Source of the DNA: CAVVZJ01 sp963752755
Lineage (GTDB): Bacteria; Planctomycetota; Planctomycetia; Isosphaerales; Isosphaeraceae
NCBI GenBank assembly: GCA_963752755.1
Contig: CAVVZJ010000004.1
Location: 620,001 to 684,000, forward strand
Direction of reading: 5' to 3'
DNA length: 64,000 nt
Under the pieces are notes generated by a model, which saw only the letters and a program-made list of their open reading frames with translations, was not told the DNA's origin and made no database searches. Position numbers and translations under genes: made by a program. The stretch's first letter is position 1, and each line of letters starts with the position of its first letter. Positions 48,012-58,531 of this stretch are shown one piece after another.

Positions 48012-48688
48012 ATGGCAACCGTCACCCAACCGCCAACCGCCCCCGCGCCGCCGAGCCTCGTCCTGCGCGGCGTCACCTGGGACGACTACGAGGCCATGCT
48101 CCGCATCGTCGGCGATCGGCCGATCCGTGTCACCTACGACCGTGGGACGATGGAGGTCCAGAGGCCGTCGCAGAGGCACGAGCAACTCTCCCGCCTGGTC
48201 GGGAAGCTCGTCGAAGAGGTCGCCCAGGAGCTGGGGCTCGACTACCAGGCCCTCGGGTTGACCACCTGGCGGCGCCGGACGTCGCGCAGGGCCTGGAGCC
48301 CGACCAGTGCTTGTCCATCCGCCACGAGGCCGTCGCCCGCCGGCCCGAGCCGATCAACCTCCAGACCGACCCGCCCCCCGACCTGGCCATCGAGGTGGAC
48401 ATCACCCGTAGCTCGCTGAACCGGATGGTCATCTACGCCCGGCTCGGCATCCCCGAGGTCTGGCGTCACGACGGCACCAGCCTCGGCTTCTTCCTGCTCC
48501 AGCCCGACGGCACCTACGCCCCGAGCCCCACCAGCCCCGAGCTGCTCGGCCTCTCGTCCGCCGACGCGGCCCGTCTGGTCGAGCTGGGCCTCACCCTGCC
48601 GACCAGCCGGTGGGTCGCCGCGATCCGGGAGTTCGTCGCCGCGGAGCTGGCCCCACGACTCCCGGAGAGACCCGATGGCGCAGAGTAA
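48012..48688 (+). pseudogene. Uma2 family endonuclease, frameshifted
   Basis: ATG 48012 (GGAGG eight bases upstream) starts a Uma2/DUF820-type protein: VTWDDYEAMLRI, VTYDRGTMEVQRPSQRHE, then NLQTDPPPDLAIEVDITRSS and IYARLGIPEVWR, which include the acidic residues of the restriction-endonuclease-like fold. Near 48265 one C must be restored (WRR-PDVAQ) to join the two halves. Uma2 proteins are PD-(D/E)XK-like nucleases abundant in cyanobacteria and planctomycetes; the biological role is unclear. It overlaps the DUF499 start by 14 bases. Confidence 0.75.
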
Positions 48689-51600
48689 TCTCGACCGTGT
48701 TGGCCGCGTGCTGGAACTCTTGAATCGCGGCCTCCAGCCCTTCGTCGAGCGTGAGTTAAAGGCCGTGTACCAGAACCGCTGGCTCGAAGCCGCCCAGGAC
48801 GGGTTAGGCCCGGACCGCAATAGCAAGCCGTCCGGCGCGTTCCACTGGGAACCCAGGCGATCCTGGCGGTGATGTGGAACCACTGGAACACCGTCTTCAA
48901 GAACACCCTCGGCCACGCCGAGCGGAGCCTCGTCAGCGAGCTTCGCGAGGTCCGCAACCGCTGGGCCCACCAGGAGCCGTTCACCACCGACGACGCCTAC
49001 CGCGCCCTCGACAGCATCTGGCGGCTGCTGCCGGCCGTCTCGGCCGCCGACGAGGCCGGCGGAGGTCGATCGCCAGAAGCAGGAGCTGCTCCGCGTCCGC
49101 TTCGAGGAGCAGGCCCGCCGCGAGACCCGCAAGGCGTCCGTCGCCCCGATCGAGGGCCAGCCGGCCGGCGGGCTTGAAGCCCTGGCGCGAGGTCGTCACC
49201 CCCCACCCCGACGTCGCCTCCGGCCGCTACCAGCAGGCCGAGTTCGCCGCCGACCTCGGCCAGGTCCACCGGGGCGAGGGGGCCGACGAGTACCGCGACC
49301 CCACCGAGTTCTTCCGCCGCACCTTCCTGACCGAGGGCCTGCGCCACCTCCTGACCGACGCCCTGGCCCGCCTCGGCCGGCAAGGGGGGCGACCCGGTCG
49401 TCGAGCTGCAGACCAACTTCGGCGGCGGCAAGACCCACTCGATGCTGGCCCTCTACCACCTGTTCTCCGGCACGCCCGTCGGCGACCTGCCCGGGCATCG
49501 AGCCGATCGCTCCAGGCGGCCGGCGTCGTCGCAGCCCCCGAAGGCCCGCCGCGCCGTGCTGGTCGGCACGGCGATCTCGCCCGGCCAGGAGCACAGGAAG
49601 CCCGACGGCACGGTCGTCCGCACCCTCTGGGGCGAGCTGGCCTGGCAGCTCCTGGCAGACGGAAGGCTACGCCCTGGTCGCCGAGGCCGACCGGCGCGGC
49701 GTCAACCCCGGCGACGCGCCTCCGCCACGCTGCTCCAGGCGGCGTCGCCCTGCCTGATCCTGATCGACGAGTGGGTCGCCTTCGTCCGCCAGCTCTACGG
49801 CGTCAACGGCCTGCCCGCCGGCTCCTTCGACGCCAACCTGACCTTCGCCCAGGCGCTGACCGAGTCGGCCCGCGCCGTGCCGGGCGCCCTGGTCGTCGCC
49901 AGCTTGCCGTCCTCGCGACATCGAGATCGGCGGCGAGGGCGGACGCGAGGCGCTGGACCGGCTCAAGAACACCTTCGGCCGGATGGAGTCCGCCTGGCGG
50001 CCCGCCAGCGCCGAGGAGGGCTTCGAGATCGTCCGCCGCCGGCTGTTCCAGCCCCTGACCGACCCGAAGCTCTTCGCCGCCCGCGACGCCGTGGTCGCCA
50101 AGCTTCGCCGAGCTGTACCGCACCAGGCCCACGGAGTTCCCGCCCGACTGCCGCGAGGCCGACTACGAGCGGCGGCTCGACGGCCGCCTACCCGATCCAC
50201 CCCGAGCTGTTCGACCGGCTCTACAACGACTGGTCGAGCCTCGACAAGTTCCAGCGCACCCGGGGCGTGCTGCGGCTGATGGCCGCCGTGATCCACGCCC
50301 TCTGGGAGCGCCAGGACGCGCAGCCTGATGATCCTGCCGGCCAGCGTGCCGATCGACGAGCCGCCGGTCCAGTTCGAGCTGACCCGCTACATGGAGGACC
50401 CCTGGGTCCCGGTCATCGAGAAGGACGTCGACGGCCCGACCTCGCTGCCGCTGCGGCTCGACCGCGAGAACCCGAACCTCGGCCGCTACTCGGCCTGCCG
50501 CCGCGTGGCCCGCACGCTCTACCTCGGCTCGGCCCCGACCCTCCACACGGCCAACAAGGGCCTGGAGGACCGCCGCGATCAAGCTCGGCTGCGTCCAGCC
50601 CGGCGAGACGCGTCGCGACCTTCGGCGACGCCCTGCGGCGGCTGACCGACCGGCGCGACCCACCTCTACGTCGACGGCAAGCGCTACTGGTTCTCGACCC
50701 AGCCGAGCGTCACCCGCCTGGCCCAGGACCGCGCCGGCCAGCTCGACCCGGACGTCGTCGCTGAGGAGATCCGCGCCCGGCTCCGCAAGGAGGCGGTCAC
50801 ACGCGGGGCGACTTCGACCGCGTCCACGCCTGCCCCGCCTCCAGCGGCGACGTGCCCGACGACCGCGAGGCCCGGCTGGTGATCCTCGGCCCCGAGGCGG
50901 TCCACGTCGCTCGCGGCGCCGAGAGCCCGGCCCGCAAGGCGGCCGAGGAGATCCTGCTGACCAGCGCGGCACCAGCCCCCGCCTCTACCGCAACACCCTG
51001 GTCTTCCTCGCCCCCGACAAGACCCGGCTGGCCGAGCTGGAGCAGGCCGTCCGCCAGTACCTGGCCTGGAAGTCGATCGAGGACGAACGGGAGACCCTGA
51101 ACCTCGACGCCTTCCAGGCCAACCAGGCCCGCACCAAGCGCGAGGGCGCCGAGGAGACGATCAAGGCCCGCATCCCCGAGACCTACCACTGGCTCCTCGT
51201 CCCCGGCCAGCCCGATCCCAAGGGTCCGGTCGAGTGGGAGGAAATCCGCCTCCAGGGTCCCGACGCCCTGGCCGTCCGCGCCTCCAAGAAGCTCCGCAAC
51301 GACGAGCTGCTCATCACCAGGTACGGCGGCACGCGTCCTGCGGATGGAGCTCGACCGCATCCCCCTCTGGCGTGGCGACCACGTCGCCGTCAAGCAACTC
51401 GCCGAGGACTTCGCCCAGTACCTCTACCTGCCCCGCCTCAAGGACACCGACGTCCTGCTGGGGGCCATCCGCGAGGGCCTGGCGCTGCTGACCTGGCGTG
51501 ACGACACCTTCGCCTACGCCGAGGGATTCGACGCCGCGACCGGCCGCTACCTCGGCCTCCGGGCCCAGGAGCAAATCTCCGTCTCGGCCGACGGCCCCGA

Positions 51601-52018
51601 CCTCCTGGTCAAGTCCGACGTGGCGGCCCGTCAACTCGACGCCAACCGCGCCCGCCTCATCGGCGTCCCCGATCCCGACGATGGTCCGACCGACCCGCCC
51701 GATCACAAGCTCGGCGGTGGTTCCTCGACTGGAGTCGGAGTCGGTGGCGGTGGCGGAGGCGACAAGGTCGTGGTGGCCACCCAGCCGACCCGGTTCCACG
51801 GCACGATTGACCTGGATGCCCTCCGCATCGGCCGGGATGCCGGCCAGATCGCCCAGGAGATCGTCCAGCACCTCTCGGGCCTCGTCGGCTCCCGCGTCAA
51901 GGTGACGCTGGAGATCGAGGCCGAGGTCCCCGACGGAGTTCCCGACGGGGTCGTCCGCACGGTCTCCGAAAACTGCCGGACCCTGCGGTTCCAGTCCCAC
52001 GGCTTCGAGGACCGTTGA
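48675..52018 (+). pseudogene. DUF499-type ATPase with many frameshifts
   Basis: ATG 48675 (GGAGAG upstream) begins AQSNLDRVGRVLELLNRGL, followed by a Swt1-type HEPN-like region and then the AAA-type ATPase: FGGGKTHSMLALYHLF (Walker A, about 49420) and CLILIDEWVAFVRQLYG (Walker B). The protein continues with recognisable sequence to SHGFEDR at 52018, about 1,110 residues in total. Reading it needs at least 16 frame changes, roughly every 50-360 bases between 48855 and 51330. Between the changes the sequence looks well conserved. The last 220 residues (51344-52018) are undisturbed. In other bacteria DUF499 ATPases sit beside DUF1156 methylases and helicases in defence-type loci. Confidence 0.7.
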
Positions 52019-52045
52019 CAACCGGCTCGCTGTTCCCGACGAGGT

Positions 52046-52416
52046 TCAGGCTTCGCTGGCTGGCCAGCCTGGGTTTCCAGCGAGTCTAGGTCCACCAGCC
52101 GGACAATCCGCAGAATCCGCGGGACCGACCAAAACACACCCGGACCCAGACCCGGACACCGACCGGACTCCATTATGATGTAACTCTCCGACAACGTTCT
52201 TGATGCTCGGCTTCAGTCTGACCCGACCGAATTCTTCCTCGATGAACCGCCGCACGGCGGGTACGTGCTGCGGGAGCGTCAGGATCGAGTCGTGAATCGT
52301 CGCGACGAAGGCGTGCCCCAGCTCGTTCTTGCACCGGCCGACCACTCCCTTGATCATCAGCTCCGATTCCGCCCGCTGAAGCTGCTTGGCCAGGGCGGTG
52401 TAGTCGCGGTCCTTCA
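52046..52416 (-). pseudogene. C-terminal part of the split polymerase-palm-like gene
   Basis: The segment encodes DRDYTALAKQLQRAESELMI, then FVATIHDSILTLPQHVPAVR. The HDS motif after a hydrophobic strand resembles motif C (VHDE) of family A polymerases, and QRAES resembles the conserved Q-helix. It is separated from the rest of its gene by the 8.5-kb transposon (52417-60955). The first eight bases (52409-52416) are the left copy of the target duplication. After about 52185 the tail to the TGA at 52046 looks less conserved. Confidence 0.75.
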
Positions 52417-52645
52417 GTATCCGTACAGCGAACACCATGTCGTCGGGGTGAGTGTCCGGTAAACCACACCCCGTGGATGAAATGAGCCGAGCCGGTGCAT
52501 ATACTGGGAGTCGGTCCGCCCGATCGCCGCTCGACGCACATCGCCGACGGAGTGGTCGCGGGGCCAGGAGCGGGCCTCCGGCGACCTCCGTCCTCGATTC
52601 TTTCCTTTTTCGGTCCCGGTTCGCGGCGGGGCGCGGATAGAGGGG

Positions 52646-53296
52646 ATGGGGACTCACTTGGACACGACGCCCGGCGACCCGACCGACCCGATCGACCGGC
52701 TTCGGGGCGGCGACCGCAGGGCCCTGGCGGGGCTCTTCGACGAGCACCGCGAGCGGCTCCGACGCATGGTGGAGCTGCGCATCGACGCCCGGCTCCGCGC
52801 CCGGATCGACGCGTCGGACGTCCTCCAGGAGGCGTTCCTCGACGTCTCGCGCGACCTCGACGCCTACCTGGCCGACCCCAAGCTGCCTCCTCTCCTCTGG
52901 CTGCGGCTGCACGTCGGGAGGCGGTTGACGACATTGCACCGCCAGCACCTGGGCACGAAGATGCGGGACGCGGGGCTGGAGATCTCGCTCTACCGGGGCG
53001 CCTTGCCCGAGGCCAGCTCCGCCGCGCTGGCGTCGATGCTCCTGGGGCGGATCACCTCGCCGACGCAGGCCGCCCAGCGAGCCGAGCGGCTGCTGCGGGT
53101 CCAGGAGGCGCTCAACAGCCTCGACCCGATCGACCGGGAGGTGCTCGCGTTGCGGCATTTCGAGCAGCTTGGTCGCTCCGAGGCGGCCCAGGTCCTCGGG
53201 ATCACGCAAGAGGCCGGCGCGAAGCGGTATTTCCGGGCCTTGAAGCGCCTCAAGGATGCCCTGGCGACACTCCCCGGCGGCTTGGAGGGCCTCTGA
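52646..53296 (+). CDS. ECF-type RNA polymerase sigma factor
   Basis: A 216-residue sigma factor of the type common in planctomycetes. Region 2 is DPIDRLRGGDRRALAGLFDE ... DASDVLQEAFLDVSRDLDAY; region 4 is LDPIDREVLALRHFEQLGRS followed by EAAQVLGITQEAGAKRYFRAL, a helix-turn-helix. It ends two bases before the kinase gene, with which it must be co-transcribed and co-translated. Pairs of ECF sigma factor and Hanks kinase in one operon are characteristic of planctomycetes, and phosphorylation is thought to control the sigma factor. It lies inside the IS66 transposon. Confidence 0.92.
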   Translation: MGTHLDTTPGDPTDPIDRLRGGDRRALAGLFDEHRERLRRMVELRIDARLRARIDASDVLQEAFLDVSRDLDAYLADPKLPPLLWLRLHVGRRLTTLHRQHLGTKMRDAGLEISLYRGALPEASSAALASMLLGRITSPTQAAQRAERLLRVQEALNSLDPIDREVLALRHFEQLGRSEAAQVLGITQEAGAKRYFRALKRLKDALATLPGGLEGL

Positions 53297-53298
53297 CC

Positions 53299-56200
53299 AT
53301 GTCCACGACGTCCGGTTCCCGCGACTACGGCCGCTTCGACGAGCTCGCCGAGGAGTTCGCCGAGCGGTTCCGCCGTGGCGAGCGCCCGAGCTTGCAGGAG
53401 TACGTCGACCGCCTGCCCGAGATGGCCGACGAGATCCGCGAGATGTTCCCGGCCCTGGTCGAGGTCGAGCGGGCCGACGGCGACGTGCGGGGCGAGATGG
53501 TGCCGCCATCGCCGCCGGCCTTCCCGCATGCCGGCCAGGTCGGCGATTACCGAATCTTGCGCGAGGTCGGCCGGGGCGGGATGGGGGTCGTCTACGAGGC
53601 CGAGCAGGTCTCCCTCGGCCGGCGGGTCGCCCTCAAGGTCCTGCCCGGCCACGTCACGGGCGACCGCCGGGCCCTGGAGCGGTTCCGCCGCGAGGCGAAG
53701 TCGGCGGCGCGGCTGCATCACACCAACATCGTACCGGTCTTCGAGGTCGGCCGCGACCGCGACGTCAGCTTCTACGCCATGCAGCTGATCCAGGGCCAGG
53801 GGCTGGACCAGGTCTGCGAGGAGCTCCGCAGGCTCCGCGAGCCCGGCCGGAAGGCGGACGGGCACGAACCCGCCCCCTCAGGCGACCCGGAGGCCGCCGT
53901 GACCGACGACCGGCCGCGGGTCTCGGCGGCCTCGATCCCCCGGGAGCGTGCCCTGGTCCAGATGACCGAGAGGCTCCTGACCGGCCGGCTGGCGGTCGAG
54001 GGGCCGGACGAGTCCTGGGGCGGCACGAGGGTCGCGACCGGCCTGGTACGGACCGAGGGATTCGACCCCGCCGCGACCTCGGGCCTGGTGCCCGACGCCC
54101 CGAGGAGCGACCTCGCGCCGGCCCCAACGGCGTCGGGCGGCTCGTCCTCGGCGGTGATGCCCGGCGGCAAGCACGTCTCGGAGGTCGACACCTCGGGCCG
54201 CCGCCAGCCGTTCTTCCGCAGCGTGGCCCAGATCGGCCGCCAGGCGGCGCAGGGGCTGGCCTACGCCCACGCCCGGGGGATCGTCCACCGCGACATCAAG
54301 CCGTCGAATTTGCTGCTCGACACCGAGGGCGTGGTCTGGATCACCGACTTCGGCCTGGCTAAGGCCGACGACGACGGGATGACCGCCAGCGGCGACATCC
54401 TCGGCACGCTCCGCTACATGGCCCCCGAGCGGTTCCGGGGCGAGGGGGACGCCCGCGCCGACATCTACGCCCTCGGCCTGACGCTCTACGAGCTCCTGAC
54501 GCTCCGCCCGGCCTATGACTCGTCTGATCGCCTGCGGCTGATCGAGAAGATCAAGAACGAGGAGCCGGCCCGGCCGCGGTCGATCGACCCCCGGATCCCC
54601 CGCGACCTGGAGACGATCGTCCTGAAGGCGATCGACAAGCACCCCGATCATCGCTACCCGACGGCCGCAGCCCTGGCCGAGGACCTGCGGCGGTTCCTGG
54701 CCGACGAGCCGATCAAGGCCCGGCAGATCAGCACCTCGGAGCGCTGCTGGCGGTGGGCCAGGCGGAACCCGGTTGTCGCGGTCCTGGGCGGAGTGCTGAC
54801 GGCGGTCCTGGTGATGTTCACGATCGGCTCATTTCTGACCGCGGTGCAGTTCGCCGATCTGGCGCGGCGTCAGGGGGACTCGGCGGAGGCGGAACGGTCG
54901 GCGCGACGGGAGGCGGACCAGGCCCGCGCGACGGCGGAAACGGCACGCGTCGCGGCCCAGGCCGAGACCTACCGCGCCGTGCTCAGCGAGGTGAAGGCCC
55001 TGCGGGCCGGACATCCGCCCGGCTGGCGCGATGACGCCCTCGGGAACCTCGCCCAGTTGACCACGATGCCGACGCCGGGCCGCGACCTCGTCGAGCTTCG
55101 GAACGAGGCCGTGGCCAGCCTCGGCGAGTCCGACGTCGTCGAGGTGGCCCGGCTCGAAGAGTTCCGAAGCAAAGTATTCTCGCTCGATTTCAGCCCCGAC
55201 TCCCGGACCCTGGCCGCGGCCAGCCACGACGGGGACCTCCATGTCTGGGACGTTGCACGCCGACAGTATGCGTGGCGGGTCGCCGACCCGGCGGGAACGA
55301 ACAGGAATCCTGGCTGGCCGGTGGCGGGGGACCCGAGCATCCAGGCCCGGTTCCTGCCCGACGGCGGGCTGGTAAGAATCACGTGGGACCGACGCGTCGA
55401 GTTCCTCGACTCCTCGGGCCGGCCCTCGGCCCGTCCCCCCATCGTCGGCGGGAAGGCGCAGGCGGTAGGGCTGGAAGTCGATCGCCAGGGTCATTGGCTG
55501 GCGGTGGGCTGGGACGACGGGCGGGTCGAGCTCCGCGATGCCACCACCGGTGCGCTGAGGCGGTCCATCCGCGACAATCCCAAGTTCTTCGCGCTGAGCC
55601 CCGACGGCCGGTGGATCGCGTTCGCCGGACCGGACAATGCGGTCCGGATCCATCCGACGGACGGGGACGGCCCGCCCATCACGCTGGGGCGGCAGCGCGG
55701 GGGCATCAGATCGCTCACCTTCAGCCCGGACGGGACGACCCTGGGCGTTGTGTCGCGGGACCACACCGCGACGCTCTGGGACGTAGCTCGACGCGAGGAA
55801 CAGGTCACCCTCCGCGGGCACAAGGAAGTGGTCGCCGATTTCGCCTTCAGCCCTGATGGCAACTGGGTCGCGACCGCGAGCGCGGACTACACCACGCGGA
55901 TCTGGGATGTCCGGAACGGGCAGACCCTGACGGTCCTGTCGGCCGCCGGGATGAACCAATCCGTGGCGTTCAGCCCGGACGGTCACTTCCTGGCGGTGTC
56001 GACGTCCGTACAGGCGACCGGAAGGGTGGTGGTGAGCCTCTATCAGATCCAGGGCAGACGCGAGCGGCGATTGCTGGTCGGCCATCGCAACGGCACGCAG
56101 TGCCTGGCCTTCCATCCCCGCTCGGCCCGGTTGGCTTCGGGGGCCGATGACCACGACGTCATCATCTGGGACGCGGAATCGGCCCGTCCGTTACGGCGAT

Positions 56201-58335
56201 TGTCGGCCCACACCTCCTACGTCGCCACGCTGGCGTTCAGCCCGGATGGCTCGCTCCTGGCCACCGGTTGCGGCGGCGGTGCGAGCGTCCCTTTCCGCGA
56301 CGTCCGACTTTGGGACGCCGAGGACGGCTCTTCTCGCCGCGTCCTCTCCGGCCATCGGACGGGCGTGAACGCCATCGCCTTCGACCCCACCGGCCGACGG
56401 CTCGCGACCGGGGACACCAGCGGAGTCCTCATCATCTGGGACGTGGACACCGGGCAGATCCTGCGGCGCGAGACTGTGGGGCCGTCATGGATCTGGTCGA
56501 TCGCCTTCGTCGACGGGGGCCGCCGCCTCGTGACCGAGGTCACGTCCGGACCGCTCGTCGTGTATGATCTGGAAGGGAACGATCCGCCCCGACGGGTCGC
56601 CGTGCCGGGAGGGATGTTCCGATTCGTGGTCGATCGCGCCCGCGACGCCCTGATCGTGGCGGGGGAAACCAGCAATCTGACCCGGGTTTCGCTCCGCGAC
56701 CTCGCCGTCGGCCACCACCTCCAGAAGGGGCATGATGATGGCGGGATCCAGTCCCTCGCCCTCCAGCCCGGCGGGCGGCTGCTGGCCACGGGCGGGGGCA
56801 GCGATCGCAGGATTATCCTCCGCGATGCGGCCACGTTCGAGCCGCTGCTGACCTTGCCCGCCTGGACTGGTATTGTCAAGGATCTCGCCTTCGACTCCAC
56901 CGGCCGGTGGCTGGCGATCACCGGGGCCGATTCGGACGTCGGGCTCTGGGACCTCGGCCTGGTCCGCGACGAGCTGGCCGCCGTGGGACTCGCCTGGGAC
57001 CAGGCCGTGCCGCTCGTCGCATCGACGGCGGGTCTCGCCTCGGCGGGCGAACGATCCGGGCCCCCGATCCCCGTCATCCGACCCGGGGCGGTCGGCACGG
57101 CCGAATTCGAGGAGGCTCGGGGCCTGGTGCAGTCCGGCGTGGCGGCCTCCCAGCAGGGACGTCTCGCGGACGCCGTCGTGGATCTCCAACAGGCCGGCGA
57201 GCGATTCCAGGCATTGCGGCGGTCCCGTCCGGGCGATCCGCTACTGGCTCGCCTGCACGGCATCAGCCTCGGATTACTGGCGGGCTCCTTGCGCGACCTG
57301 AAGCGTCCGGGCGAGGCCCTGGCCCGCTTCCGAGAATCCCTCGCCGCCTACGAATCGCTCGGCGACCCGAACCCGGGCGACCTCTACAACATGGCCTGCG
57401 CCGTCGCCATGGTGTCGGCGCTGGAGGGCCGGCTCTCGCCGGAGGACCGCGAGAGGCTCGAGGCGCGGGCCGTGGACTATCTCCGCAGGACGGTCGCGGG
57501 CGACACGTCTGGCATGCTCACCCGGCTTGCGACCGACCACGACCTCGACCCGCTCCGCCGCCGGGCCGATTTCCGGGGCATGATGGCCGACCGGGGCTTC
57601 CCGCGAGACCCGTTCGCGCAACCGTCGCCCCTCCTCGTCTCCGTGATGACGCCCTTGGAACGGAGGACCCGGGGCGAGGCCCTCATCGCCGAGGGCCGCA
57701 CGATCGAGGCGATCTCGCACCTGGCAGCCTCCTGGGAGGGCGACCCGGGGGACAACTTGCTCCTGTTGAAGGTCGCCGCCCTCCAGGCCTGGTTCCATCG
57801 CGACGCCGAGCTCGACGCCACCTGCCGCAAGGCCCGCGAACGTGCCGCGGGCACCGGCCTCCCCAACGTGGCGGAGCGGGCGGCCAAGACCAGCAGCCTC
57901 CTCTCCCGCGACGACCCGGCGGCTCGCGCCGCGACGCTCGCCCTCGCCCGATCGGCCCATGAGCTCGGGAAGGACAGCGACGAGGCCGGCTGGTTCCGAA
58001 TGGGCCTGGGCATCGCCGAATATCGGGCCGGGCACGACGAGGCCTCCGCCGAGATGCTCCGGCCGCTGATCGGGGACATCATCTCCCAGATCTCCGACAC
58101 GTCCGCCTTCTACCTCGCGATGAGCCTCTCCCGCCAGGGCAAGGACGCCGAGGCCCGCAGGGTCGCGATGGAAGCCATCTCCCGGATGAGGCCGCTCCCA
58201 CGCGACGAGGCCAACCCCCTGGCCGGCGGCGCCAACCACGACGACCTCATCCTGTGGCTGGCTTACGAGGAGGCCAGGGCCCTCCTCAGGCTCGATGCCG
58301 CCCCCGCCTCCAAGGCGGATCCCAAGGGGCAGTGA
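53299..58335 (+). CDS. Giant serine/threonine kinase with WD40 and TPR-like regions
   Basis: A 1,678-residue membrane protein. Residues about 85-470 form a Hanks-type kinase: VGRGGMGVVYEA, VALKVLPG, HRDIKPSNLLLD, DFGLAKADD, APERFRG, with an extra 110-residue Ala/Pro/Ser-rich insertion (about 185-295). A membrane helix follows (VVAVLGGVLTAVLVMFTIGSF, about 492-514). Then comes a charged helix and about 12 WD40-type blades (about 615-1230, e.g. FSPDGTTLGVVSRDHTATLWD), and finally a TPR-like helical region (about 1270-1660). The domain order suits a sensor with an extracytoplasmic propeller. ATG 53299 directly follows the sigma factor stop. It is cargo of the IS66 transposon and appears intact. 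Confidence 0.95.
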   Translation: MSTTSGSRDYGRFDELAEEFAERFRRGERPSLQEYVDRLPEMADEIREMFPALVEVERADGDVRGEMVPPSPPAFPHAGQVGDYRILREVGRGGMGVVYEAEQVSLGRRVALKVLPGHVTGDRRALERFRREAKSAARLHHTNIVPVFEVGRDRDVSFYAMQLIQGQGLDQVCEELRRLREPGRKADGHEPAPSGDPEAAVTDDRPRVSAASIPRERALVQMTERLLTGRLAVEGPDESWGGTRVATGLVRTEGFDPAATSGLVPDAPRSDLAPAPTASGGSSSAVMPGGKHVSEVDTSGRRQPFFRSVAQIGRQAAQGLAYAHARGIVHRDIKPSNLLLDTEGVVWITDFGLAKADDDGMTASGDILGTLRYMAPERFRGEGDARADIYALGLTLYELLTLRPAYDSSDRLRLIEKIKNEEPARPRSIDPRIPRDLETIVLKAIDKHPDHRYPTAAALAEDLRRFLADEPIKARQISTSERCWRWARRNPVVAVLGGVLTAVLVMFTIGSFLTAVQFADLARRQGDSAEAERSARREADQARATAETARVAAQAETYRAVLSEVKALRAGHPPGWRDDALGNLAQLTTMPTPGRDLVELRNEAVASLGESDVVEVARLEEFRSKVFSLDFSPDSRTLAAASHDGDLHVWDVARRQYAWRVADPAGTNRNPGWPVAGDPSIQARFLPDGGLVRITWDRRVEFLDSSGRPSARPPIVGGKAQAVGLEVDRQGHWLAVGWDDGRVELRDATTGALRRSIRDNPKFFALSPDGRWIAFAGPDNAVRIHPTDGDGPPITLGRQRGGIRSLTFSPDGTTLGVVSRDHTATLWDVARREEQVTLRGHKEVVADFAFSPDGNWVATASADYTTRIWDVRNGQTLTVLSAAGMNQSVAFSPDGHFLAVSTSVQATGRVVVSLYQIQGRRERRLLVGHRNGTQCLAFHPRSARLASGADDHDVIIWDAESARPLRRLSAHTSYVATLAFSPDGSLLATGCGGGASVPFRDVRLWDAEDGSSRRVLSGHRTGVNAIAFDPTGRRLATGDTSGVLIIWDVDTGQILRRETVGPSWIWSIAFVDGGRRLVTEVTSGPLVVYDLEGNDPPRRVAVPGGMFRFVVDRARDALIVAGETSNLTRVSLRDLAVGHHLQKGHDDGGIQSLALQPGGRLLATGGGSDRRIILRDAATFEPLLTLPAWTGIVKDLAFDSTGRWLAITGADSDVGLWDLGLVRDELAAVGLAWDQAVPLVASTAGLASAGERSGPPIPVIRPGAVGTAEFEEARGLVQSGVAASQQGRLADAVVDLQQAGERFQALRRSRPGDPLLARLHGISLGLLAGSLRDLKRPGEALARFRESLAAYESLGDPNPGDLYNMACAVAMVSALEGRLSPEDRERLEARAVDYLRRTVAGDTSGMLTRLATDHDLDPLRRRADFRGMMADRGFPRDPFAQPSPLLVSVMTPLERRTRGEALIAEGRTIEAISHLAASWEGDPGDNLLLLKVAALQAWFHRDAELDATCRKARERAAGTGLPNVAERAAKTSSLLSRDDPAARAATLALARSAHELGKDSDEAGWFRMGLGIAEYRAGHDEASAEMLRPLIGDIISQISDTSAFYLAMSLSRQGKDAEARRVAMEAISRMRPLPRDEANPLAGGANHDDLILWLAYEEARALLRLDAAPASKADPKGQ

Positions 58336-58531
58336 CACGGCCGCCGCCCGTGGCGAGTCCGTCTGGCGGACGACCGCGACCTTGACCCGGCACCCGGGCG
58401 CCCGCCTCGGACAGCATGGGTTGCGCCCTGGAGCCCTGGGGCGCCCCCACCCCTGCCGCCCTCGCCACGGTCGGCGTGGTGCCGATCGCGGCGCCCCGGG
58501 GCGAATGGCCTGCTCATCCAGATACGCCGAT

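Noticed and set aside
48675..51340. Programmed frameshifting in the DUF499 gene
   Set aside because: More than a dozen unrelated sites without a shared slippery motif or structure cannot be programmed.
52495..53298. Upstream extension of the kinase frame
   Set aside because: It overlaps the whole sigma factor gene in another frame; the ATG at 53299 two bases after the sigma stop is the normal coupled start.
58336..58531. Left end of a minimal IS66 element just beyond tnpC
   Set aside because: I looked for a copy of the GTATCCGT terminus here and saw none; the matching terminus and the 8-bp duplication are at 52417 and 52409.
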